Of a DNA stretch of 35,888 nucleotides, positions 1 to 9,957 are shown piece by piece. Origin of the DNA: Conidiobolus incongruus B7586 (taxonomy: Eukaryota; Entomophthoromycota; Entomophthoromycetes; Entomophthorales; Conidiobolaceae); the NCBI GenBank assembly GCA_000697335.1, contig JNEM01009846.1:1-35888 (forward strand), given 5' to 3'. Made by a program: the position numbers and the translations under genes. The notes under the pieces are model-generated. The model searched no databases. It saw only the letters and a program-made list of their open reading frames with translations, and was not told the origin of the DNA. The stretch's first letter is position 1. The number at the start of each line of letters is the position of its first letter.

Positions 1-429
1 AATAAAAAAATTATTTTTTAAGTATTAGAAGTTTATTAAAAATATAGCAAAAAATTATTAATAATCAAAAAACTATTTATTTTATATTATATTATTATTT
101 TTATATATTATATATCAAAAGATTTTTTTATTTTTAATTGCAAAAAATTCCTATTATTTAAAATACAAAATAATATTATTTTATTTTTAAATTTAAGGTT
201 TAATTTATGATAAAAAATATCAATAAATATAATAAAAATAAAAATATAATAATAATTCTAAAATTGTTAAGTATATATATAATATTTACACACCAAATTA
301 TGAAATATTCTTAACATCAGGAAATTATTTACTTTATACATGAAATATATAATATATATAATATAATTGATAATTATGGACTTATAATTATTTAATTTAT
401 ATCAACAAAAATTTCAGGAATTTTAAATA
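1..429. other. AT-rich intergenic sequence, nothing recognised
   Basis: This stretch is composed almost entirely of A and T with frequent stops in all frames. I see no gene, RNA or repeat that can be named here. Confidence 0.6.
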
Positions 430-442
430 TTGTTGGTGTTTA

Positions 443-608
443 GATTAAATATATCAATATTACTAGAAACATATTCCTTTGCTATCCAAGAGTCGATTTA
501 ACCAGTCTTCCAAAATTGGTGTTTGGGTTTGCCCTCTTTGGATCTCTAGTCTCCATGCAAAACTGGAATAAAATTGATCAAATTTAGACAAGTCAATTTT
601 AAGTGATA
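443..608 (-). pseudogene. Unidentified C-terminal exon-like fragment (copy A)
   Basis: On the minus strand one frame stays open for about 54 codons and ends at a TAG. It includes the readable peptides KFDQFYSSFAWRLE and QTPILEDWLNRLLDSKG. Base composition is clearly less AT-rich than the flanks, as in the real exons of this window. TTTATTCCAG lies inside the open frame and could be a splice acceptor, which would make this the last exon of a gene. A divergent relative of the same DNA lies on the plus strand near 28460-28600, so it belongs to a family. I do not recognise the protein. No convincing upstream exons join to it, so it may be a remnant. Confidence 0.4.
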
Positions 609-1384
609 TAAAAATTGTAATGGTGAATTAAACCTTGATTAAGAAGAAAAATCCATATAAAATACTAAGAATAAGAACTAATACAGTTATTATTTTGAAT
701 ATAATTAGAATAAATTATAACTTAGATCGATAACCATTATGGATTCAAATTATGAATGAATATAAAATTAGGTTATAATATTGTAAATACTATATCAGTA
801 TTTTACTCAATTAAATAGTAACCACGTATAGACATTCAATACTATGTTAACAGATCAATCAATTTTTCTTGTGATAAATAACATTACCAAAGGCAAAAAT
901 ATAATGAATAGTACTTTATAAGCTTATTTAAATTTATCAAAAGATTCATTTATAAAAATATATTAAATAATTTTATTATATCATTATTTCCTTAAATTGA
1001 TAATATTTTTATAATTCATTAATATATTTAGGTTTAAAGTGTTTAAAATTACAATTGATATAATTTTCATAATAATTAAAGATTTTTCAAATCATATAAA
1101 TATTCATATTATAATTTTTATATTATAATGTATGACAATATTAAAATTTATTAAATTTATACTAAGAAATTAATATTGGTAAATTTAATGTGAAATATTG
1201 AATTTGTTCAGTTAAATTTCGATATTAGACTGAAATTCACTATATTTTGATTGTATTGTTGCAATGATGATTACCAGCAATGCATAAAATAAATGACTGA
1301 GGCAAGAAAGTTACTATTAAGTAAGTAGTAATACTAGTCTGAAGGCTTTGTTAAGAGGATGAAAATATATTATTATCTTGAAGG
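609..1384. other. AT-rich sequence between two coding-like fragments
   Basis: Very AT-rich, dense stops on both strands. If the flanking minus-strand fragments belonged to one gene, this would have to be intron far longer than the roughly 50-60 nt introns seen elsewhere in the window. Nothing else is recognised. Confidence 0.5.
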
Positions 1385-1562
1385 AAGTTCACTGATCTTG
1401 GTTGGCTAGACTTCCGATATCAGTTCTTTTATAGTCCAATCGTCGGCTGAAAGGCAGTGCTTAGAGGTGAGATAGGACTTCTGGAGAATGGGATCTTTAG
1501 GATAGAGTGATGTACTTTCCTGGGTAATATCCTCATAAGCTAATAGATGGTGAGTCAAAGAT
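1385..1562 (-). pseudogene. Unidentified coding-like fragment
   Basis: The stretch from about 1300 to 1565 has a more balanced base composition than its surroundings. On the minus strand one frame is open for about 50 codons and reads as a plausible globular protein, with segments such as YEDITQESTSLYPKDPIL and CLSADDWTIKELISEV, then a stop. A possible splice acceptor (CATCTATTAG) lies near its start. The family is not recognised. It could be an exon of a gene continuing to copy A at 443-608, or a remnant of a lost gene. Confidence 0.35.
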
Positions 1563-1975
1563 GCTCAGGAGGATTATTATCTTGTTAACCACAATAATAA
1601 CTTTTATAAAACATATTGCTAACAAAATAATTATCCTGTATATTATAATATTTTCCATAATTAAAATTTGATATGATTTTGCGAGAATTGAAATGTTACA
1701 TCTGAAACAGTCTTTCTCAATCATCATAATTATATATTAATTCTTGGAACAAAATTTATAAACAATTGAAGTTATCATTTTTTTAATACCCCAAATAGTT
1801 TCTAATGCTATATTGAATCAGTTTATCATTTTATATTCCAATGGACATAATTTTAATATTATTCAAATTATAATAAATTTAAATTGAAAATGAATGAAAA
1901 TTAATTAATTAATAAATGTAAAAATATTTATAGATTATATATAATCTAATAAAGAATCAACTAGAGTCAAACTTA

Positions 1976-3531
1976 TTAAATTACCTTATTTAACCTGATC
2001 TTGAATCGTTGGTGAGGTTTCATCACAAAATAAAAACTCTCCTTCAATTCCAAATCTTTATCAACTAACTCTATCTTGTAACAATTCAACAAATTTACCA
2101 GTATCAATTTGATTTCGATGAGACTCAAATCTTTACCGAGGCAGCGTCGTACTCCAAAACTGAAGGAAAATAATTGCTGTTTTAGAGACTCGTCGATTCG
2201 ACTGTCAATTAACCATCGGTTGGGATTCATGAGATTAGGATCTTTCCAATATTCTGATGAGTGGTGGAGACTATAAATGGATGAACCTATCACTGAACCT
2301 TTGGGTATTGTATAATTGCTTAATACTGTATCCGATTTCACTTCTCTTAGAAGTGTACCGCAAACCACAGATTTCAATCTCAAAGCTTCTAAAATGATAG
2401 CTTCTAAGTATACCATACCTTCGCATTCTTTGGTGGATTTGACAAATTCACCAACTTTGGCATTGGAATGTATTTCTTGTTTTAAAGCATTGTAAATATT
2501 GGGATATTTGAGTATAAGATAAAGTATCCATATCAGAGTGTTGGAGGTGGTATCCATACCAGCAATCATTGTGACCATAAGTTCTTCGATGAGTTCAGTT
2601 TCGCTAAGCTCGTCAAGAGTTAACAAGTTATGTAATAAGTTGTCATTTGTATCTTTGTCTAGGTTGGACGCTCTCTGGCGAATGATTTGTTTTAGCATGG
2701 ATCTCAGTTTATATCCTGAATAATTAGGTACCAATCGCAATAATGGAATGAATAATCTATAACCCCAAAATGTGATAACACCCCTCAATTGGTCATATAT
2801 CAATTTCAATTGAACTTTAGACTGCGTTCCAATTGTTATAGATGTGATAACATTGAGTGTGGCTAAATGTATAAGATCCGTTAAATCCATTTCACTTTTA
2901 CCATCATTTAACAGCTTGTCAATTTCATTCATCAGCAACATCGCACTCTGATCAAATATTTTCTCTTCATTTAAAGTGAGAGACTCTGGTGTGAAATTTT
3001 GAGACATGCACTTTTTCTAACAAAAATGAATTATTTATAAACAATAACTAATAAATTAAATTACCCTTAATAAATGATATTCCTTCTCCCTAAAAATCCA
3101 ATGAATATCCCGGTGTAATCAATATATATAATAATTACCTGGTGGAAAAAATATTATCTACAGTATCGCAAAACAACGAGTAACCTTTAAACTTTGGGAA
3201 TTGATAATTACTATAGATTTTTTTGACGGTATCCAATTGTAAAAATAATATTAGTCCATATCCTAATTATTATTGATAATTATATCATTATAATCAATGT
3301 ATAATATTTACCAATATACACAGTATGACCAAACTCCCTATGCAATTTTAAAATATATTCGCCAGGGTCTCCTCTAAGCCTGTGGTAGACAAATTTGATA
3401 AAAGATAGGAATTGATTTTGGGGACCTGGTAAGTGTTGATATGGTATAACAAATTTGGGTTTGATATAGGTATAGTGAACCAAAATTGGTAGGATTACTA
3501 TTGGTGTTAGGTACTGTATTATTGTATTCAT
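1976..3531 (-). CDS. Microsomal cytochrome P450 monooxygenase
   Basis: A haem-thiolate monooxygenase, probably anchored in the ER membrane. Four exons: 3531-3312, 3262-3139, 3089-3065 and 3016-1976, giving 469 residues, a normal P450 length. An N-terminal hydrophobic anchor (about residues 4-20) is followed by a proline hinge with PGP. The I-helix oxygen-binding motif AGMDTT lies at 275-280, the K-helix E333-x-x-R336 (EALR), the PxRW-type segment MNPNRW near 386-391, and the haem loop FSFGVRRCLG at 408-417 with Cys415 as iron ligand. Exon 3 is only 25 nt (EKEYHLLR region). The phases 1, 2 and 0 all close. A TATA-like sequence lies about 50 bp upstream of the ATG. Substrate and CYP family cannot be decided by eye; fungal P450s include sterol, xenobiotic and secondary-metabolism enzymes. 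Confidence 0.95.
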
Positions 3532-3580
3532 TTTATTTTTTTAATTGATTGATGGGATAGAGTTGAGGATGAAGTAAGGT

Positions 3581-3587
3581 TTTTATA
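3581..3587 (-). promoter_or_regulatory. TATA box of the P450 gene
   Basis: TATAAAA on the minus strand, 50 bp upstream of the P450 ATG. It stands out because the immediate flank is comparatively GC-containing. Spacing implies a short 5' leader. Confidence 0.45.
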
Positions 3588-5298
3588 CTCATTTTTAGCA
3601 TTAAGCATTTATGGTGTAGGTTCGAATTTGAAACTGAGTTAAACTTAATAGTCAATTTGGGATTAATGGTTGAAATTTTGGATGATTTTTTTCATTAATT
3701 TTAACTCAGGTTATGTTGATAAATAAAAAAGCCAATAATGTGAGCAAATTAATGTAAATAATATTTATTGCATATTTAATTACTTTGGTTTGATGATGTA
3801 GTAATTTAGAGTTATTAATATATTTTATTGGTTAAGTTGTTAAATGATAAAATGTTGATAAAAATTGGTTTTATCTTAAATAATATCAAACCACATCTCT
3901 GATTATCTTGGCATTATTAATATTGTAAAAGATAATCATTAATCAATGTTTAACTCAGAGTAATCAAAGGTATTGTTAAATTGAAATGATTTTAACTTTC
4001 CAAAACCATAGCTAACATTTAACAATTATTTGGTAATCTAAATATAAAAAAATATTATAAATTCATAAAATTCAAATAAACAAATATTTTGAAATATACT
4101 GTGTTAAATGTTTTAATACATAATATTAAATTGTCTAAAAATCTACTAGTCTATTCCGAAAAAATAAATTAATTCAAGACAGGATTCGTGAATTGCAAAA
4201 TTAACTTAAATTTTAATTGAGACTGAAGGGTTACAGATGATATAAAATTTGAAAGTTTTGGATTAACAATTAGTCAATATTAATCTTATGATAGTTCAAA
4301 TAATTATTCTCAATATAGTATAAAGTTTATTGGAATGATATCTTAATTTTGATTGTTACATCAGATATCTTTTCATACAGATAATTATAGTCCGTTTTAG
4401 TTATAGTAAACAAAATTCTTCAATTTTCAGTTTATACACAATTTTAATTTGATATTTCTATTATATCAAACTATCATATTGATTTAATACAACAATTACA
4501 AAATAATGAAATTTGACACTTTATATGATATATTTTATCAAACAATTTATAAAATTATAATATGTTTTATATGTATCAAATTTAGTTACTCAAAGTACAT
4601 TATTTATGAAGTTTTTATCAAGTATTAAAATATATAGAATATATACAGTAAGATATCGGCATTTATGTATATAATTCCCCATCAAATTTTCATTTTCATG
4701 ATATTATATTTAGTTAGATCGATTTTATACTCACTGTGTATTATGGAGTAAAAATTGTATATCTCTTAAATTTTATAATGTGATTTGGATGGTTGATATT
4801 TGCAAATTTAGTCATTTTTTAATAATTTTGCAAGCTGAAAACTTTAAATATTATTCTTTTGAATATATATTATATTTTGATATTATTATTTTCCGTTAGG
4901 TTTATATTCTTAAAATTAATATTATATTTATTCAATATAACTAGTTTTAAAGGTATATCAACGAAATTTGATTTAGTTGATATTTCAATTAGATTTAAGC
5001 TTTCTTTATTCTAAAATCAAAAATTATATACTATTTATTTTAAAAAATGTATTATATATTTAGACTAATCTTTTAATATTATCACATAAGCATGTTTTAG
5101 ATTTTTAATTTAAGAATTCCAAAAATACAAAATACTACCTTTCAAATTTTAAATAAACATTATTTACAAAATAGATAATTCCAAAAAATCCCATAATTAA
5201 ACCAACCAATCAACAATTTAAACATAATTAACTCCGATGGACTTTCAAATAAATTCAGATATCCAAAAATCAAATTAATAACAAATAACCAAAAGACA
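3588..5298. other. Intergenic region between divergent P450 and YIPF6 genes
   Basis: About 1.7 kb of AT-rich DNA holding the divergent promoters of the P450 (minus) and YIPF6 (plus) genes. No open frame of note, RNA gene or repeat was recognised. Confidence 0.5.
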
Positions 5299-6172
5299 AT
5301 GAGTCAACCTTTAAGTACATCCGACACTAACGAAATCTCGGGACGTATCGGTAACTCTGGAACCTCCAGAGTCTTCTATGATACTTTGGACGAACCTATT
5401 AGTGAAAGTTTGGTAATTAAAATATATATTACAATTATTCATTAACTAATATTGAATAGATGAGAGATTTAAAAAATATTTTTAAAAAAATAGTATTAGT
5501 ATTAAGTACTAAAAAACAGAATGATATTTTAAAAGATTGTAAAAAAATAATAGTTTTTTTTTAAATTATTTTTATGAAATTTTTATTAAAACTTTTCTTT
5601 AGGGGATTTATGGGGTCCTTTACTCTTTTGTTTAACTTTAGCTATGTAAACAATATAATATATTTGATTAAATTATAATATATTAACCTTATTTTATAGA
5701 ATTTTCAGTTTTGAACATCTCGACAAGAGTTCCCTCATTTTTTGCGTGGTTTTTGTCATTATTTGGTTAGGTTCAGGTGTGGTGACTATTAACTCCAAGC
5801 TGTTGGGTGGTAAAATGTAGGTTATATTTATGTTGAAATATATAATATGATATTAATATTTATTTAGTTCATTTTTACAAAATGTTTGCTTATTGGGTTA
5901 TTGTATCTTTCCATTGGTGATTGCAGCTATCGTGAGTTCTTTCGTTGCTACCTTTTGGGTTCGTTTACCCGTCTGTTTGGTTGCTTTTGCGTGGTCTTGT
6001 TATGGTAATCAATATATAATATCATTAATATACACTATTAAATATTAAATATTTTTGAATAGCTTCCATTGGTTTCTTAATTGATGCCTGTCTCCCTAAT
6101 CGAAGAGCTTTAGCTCTGTATCCCATCGGTTTGTTCTACTTCATCATTGGATGGATGGTATTAATGATGTAA
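5299..6172 (+). CDS. YIPF6: YIPF6/Yip4-like Golgi membrane protein
   Basis: A Yip1-domain family membrane protein, expected in the Golgi/early secretory pathway, where family members bind Rab/Ypt GTPases. Six exons: 5299-5412, 5460-5538, 5603-5645, 5700-5816, 5868-6004 and 6063-6172; 199 residues. The start MSQPLSTSDTN follows an out-of-frame upstream ATG with a short ORF. The diagnostic subfamily signature is clear: DEPISES, then MRDLKNIFKK, then WDLWGPLLLCLTLA opening the first membrane helix. Four further hydrophobic helices follow (about residues 90-199), with the conserved LLGYCIFPLV and short C-terminal tail. All five introns (47-64 nt) have GT-AG ends and join in phase. Divergently arranged with the P450 gene. 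Confidence 0.92.
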
Positions 6173-6545
6173 TAAGCCTAATATTAATTTAATATATACA
6201 TTATCATAATAAAATTTGATATAATATTTGGTATTATCAATTTAAATTCATAAATTAATAAATGATGATATATCTAAATATAATATATTTTTAATAACTA
6301 GCTTTATGTAAAAAAGCGTTTCAATTTTTTAACAAAAATACCATATTTTTTATATTGAAATTGATTTAAATTTGATTCATAAAATTAATTTTCAATAAAA
6401 ATTTATCCCACTAGAATTTAAATTATTTGTTAAATTTTAAAATTATTAGTGACTATCAAATTAAATATAAAATTTCATTTTATTTTTAAAATAATATAAT
6501 AATTAATTACTCTGTATTTTTAGTTGAATTTAACAATAATAAAAT
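6173..6545. other. Intergenic region between YIPF6 and SIN1
   Basis: About 370 bp of AT-rich sequence between two co-directional genes. It must contain the YIPF6 3' end and the SIN1 promoter. No specific element was recognised. Confidence 0.5.
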
Positions 6546-8450
6546 ATGTCATTAATAACGGATGTACCATATCTAATTCACCAATTAAAATTAGTCCACT
6601 TGAAAGCCGACGACAAAATCGCTTCGAGAATTTTAAACTTCGACAAAGAAAAAACCGAAAACAATGATTATATTAAAACGGGGTCGTCATTTCCTAATAT
6701 TCCGCAAGTATTGTCCCCAGAAATTATGTCGGGGGTGAGACACTACCCTCCAGGTCACGTCCCCCCTAGAAATCCCCTGAGTTTGAGATCAAGACGCAAT
6801 ATCGAGCGAAATACTTTGAAGCCAATTAGTGAGAGACCGCCTTTGAGTGCGCCAGAGAGTTTTCAGGAGTCGGTGGAACGCAATCAGAAGGAACCTAACG
6901 TTGGGACAAATACTTTGGATTGTGAAATCAAATTAGCTACCTCGAGGTATATATCTAATATAAAATTACTTACTTAAATTTATTTATTTTCATCTAGATT
7001 AAAAGTTATGGATCCCAACAAACATTTAAATTTACCACCTTCACAACCTACAGATTTATCAAGAACTTTACCTTTACCGAATGCTGTAGGCATTCCCGAA
7101 ATAAAAGTAAATAATAATTTGATCAAAGATAGCCGCAGACCGAGTGCTATGACGGTTGAAGCACCTCCAAGTAGAAGGACCCAGCAACATATTATCGATT
7201 TTTGTCCTGTGCCGTTGCCGGTTCAGGATCAGCCTAAAGTGTCGCTTTTATCCCAGTTGATTAAATCGAATCAGGCTGCAATGGATAATCCGTTTGCTGA
7301 GGAATACGCAGTATTTGTAAGTGTTTATTAATAATATCCAATATACATATTTGTAATTCATAATAATAGACTGGTAAAGGTGAATTACGAGCTATTCAAC
7401 TCGAAATTTTGCTTCCTCACAGTGACGAACCTTCAAAGCCCATGGAAGTATTCGTCAAAGGGGATGCTACTGTAGCTCAAGTCATTGGTTACATATTGTA
7501 TCAATATTATGATGAAAAGCGAGAGCCTCCTCTTGACGAGCAGCAGAGTTCAGTAGCTCACTGGAATATGCATATTGCTGAAGATGGCGAAATCGACGAA
7601 GATTTCCCCGGTATTTTAATAATACAACATTAAAGTAGTTATTCTAATTTACTTCATTTAGCTTTGGATCGATCTCGACAAATTGATCAATTTGCATTTG
7701 ATCAATTCGCATTGGTTGAAGCTTCTCCATCTCAAGGTAAACGCATTCAACCTACTAATTCCATTCACTCATCCCTTTATAGAAAAAATGAACCAACAAC
7801 TCCTAAACAAAACACAACAAACCTCAACACCTATCTTAATCACCCAGACAACGTCATTACCCATACAATCTCAATCCACTGCCAGATCCCTAGCACCATC
7901 TACAAGTACACGACGCACACAAATTCCAATCCCAGAATCACCCTCGCATCTGAAACATCGTGCACAAAACGCCGCGGCATCTTCGAGCTTCGACGATTTC
8001 TTCAGCGCACTATCACCACCTGCCAACACATTGCACTTCATCAAGATTCAGCTGATGTACAAGAAGGGTGTCGCTCACACTACGACAATCAGCGTGAATC
8101 CCACGATGAAGTTGAGTGAGATTAAGGATATGGTATGTCGAAAGTGGCGCTTACCCAGTGAGGATTATATATTAACGGACTTACAAACGCGGACAGAAAT
8201 TACGAACAGTACCACGCTGGATATGTTGCACGGGGTTACCGAGTTGAGTTTGCTAAAGAAGAGCGCAAAATTGACAGGTAATTAATTTTACAATTTATTA
8301 GAATAAGATATTAACTATGATATAGCTGATGGAGTCCCGAACTGGGCCGATGGTCTACACTTTGGCAAAATATGGAATCCAAACTTTGTCTCCAGCGTCT
8401 CTGGTGCCAAAGCACTGTTAAGGACTAAAAAGTCTAAATTAAAATTTTAA
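6546..8450 (+). CDS. SIN1: SIN1/Avo1-like TORC2 subunit lacking a PH domain
   Basis: Subunit of TOR complex 2 that recruits AGC-kinase substrates. Six exons: 6546-6946, 6998-7316, 7370-7610, 7662-7736, 7783-8277 and 8326-8450; 551 residues, all phases consistent. The N-terminal half is low complexity with a family-like start. The CRIM substrate-binding domain spans roughly residues 220-345, with PMEVFVKGDATVAQVIGYIL and the signature ALDRSRQIDQFAFDQFALVE across an intron. A Ser/Thr/Gln-rich linker follows. The Ras-binding ubiquitin-like domain lies at about 435-515 (IQLMYKKGVAHTTTISV ... WRLPSEDYILTD). The protein stops about 40 residues later, with a basic tail (RTKKSKLKF). The C-terminal PH domain found in fission yeast, budding yeast and human homologues is not seen in the following 1.5 kb. 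Confidence 0.9.
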
Positions 8451-9543
8451 AAGTGATGTTTATCATTCAATAATCTAGCAAACTTTGATTTTTAATAATT
8501 ATGAAATTTAATTGAATTTTTTTTTCAGCTGATCCAATAATTAAATGTTTATTTTTAGTTTATAAATATTAATCATATTTTATTTGGAAATTTGATAACT
8601 TTGATAGATAATATTATGCAAAATGAACTATTAAATTAATCAACTCATATTGATATATAACGATCAAAATATTAGTCAGTTATTTATTTTATATCCTCTA
8701 TATTATCAAACTATAATTTTTTTTTCAAATATAACATTCTGAATAATGAGAGTAATTGAGGACTATATTTTTTGAATTATATATCATTCTTTTATATTTA
8801 TTTTTTAATCTAATATATTAAAATTTTTTTTCTTCTCTTAATTTTTGGATAATTATAATTATTAAAATTTTTATATTATTCAATTTTTTGATTTATAAAA
8901 TATATTTAATAAATTGATTGAATCCGTTTATCAACTCTGAAAATTTAAAATTATTCTGAAAATAAAGTAGTTTTATTAAAATATTAAATATGATTCAAAC
9001 AATCAAGGATATAAATTTAGATGTTTAAATGTTTTGCATATTGAAATACTTAATTTTCATATAAAAGAAATATTTATTTAAATTTATTCAATAATCAAAT
9101 AAGTTTAATTCTTTAAGTATTCAAGTGAATTAAATCAGTACTATTATAATTTATTAAATATATATTTCAAAATTTAAAAATTATTATTTTTGTATAAATT
9201 GGAAAAAATATTAAATAGGGTTGTACATAAAATAATCTGATTTTATTAGGGTTTAAAATATTATTTATGAATAAAAATGATGATAATGAATTAATAAAAA
9301 AATCTTGATTTATTTTTCACTAAGATGAAATATATTTGAATCTTAAAAGTTATATGTAATAATATTGGCTTATTTATTGAGTTTTAATATATCTATTATG
9401 TTCTAAATCCTCAGTAATTTGAATTGGAAGAGTCAATATCACAAATATAAAACGATAAGATTGACTCTTATTTAAAATAAATCCATATTATCGAATATTT
9501 ACATGTATTGTAAAAAATTATTATATTATAGAAATAATAAGTG
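8451..9543. other. Long AT-rich intergenic region upstream of INO80
   Basis: About 1.1 kb of very AT-rich DNA after SIN1. Stops are frequent in all frames. I found no missing SIN1 exon, in particular nothing resembling a PH domain, and no RNA gene. Confidence 0.5.
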
Positions 9544-9653
9544 GTATTATCATTGAACATGGGAAATAAAACCCTCAATGAAATAATGATATATCGACAA
9601 TTTAAAGCCATTGCTTGAAAGTCATCAAAATGATGTAAAATCAATGATAATAC
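9544..9653. repeat. 13-bp perfect inverted repeat flanking a 110-bp segment
   Basis: GTATTATCATTGA at 9544-9556 is the exact reverse complement of TCAATGATAATAC at 9641-9653. A partial third arm (CTCAATGAAATAATGAT) lies between them. It sits about 300 bp upstream of the INO80 ATG. It could be the ends of a small miniature element or a hairpin in the promoter; no target duplication is obvious. Confidence 0.35.
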
Positions 9654-9957
9654 ATATTATAGTATAAATATTATTAAATAGTTATAATAATACACTAAAA
9701 CTTGCTACAATTATTTTTATGGTAGTTAATTGTTCATCAATTTATTATTTCAAATGGACGATTGAATTTGAAGAATTGCTATGAATCGAATTGAGGAGAA
9801 TTGATTGGACAGTGGTTTCAAAAAATTATCATGAAACAGTTAAAGTTTAAATCATATACTCACATTAGACTTATTAATCCTATCATCCTTTATTATTAAT
9901 TATTTATTCTTTATTCTTTATATTTGCTTAATTTGTTTTCAATTTGCATTATAAAAA

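Noticed and set aside
1533-1727. 64-residue minus-strand ORF
   Set aside because: Ile/Leu/Val-rich low-complexity frame arising from AT-rich DNA; it overlaps a better coding-like frame at 1385-1562.
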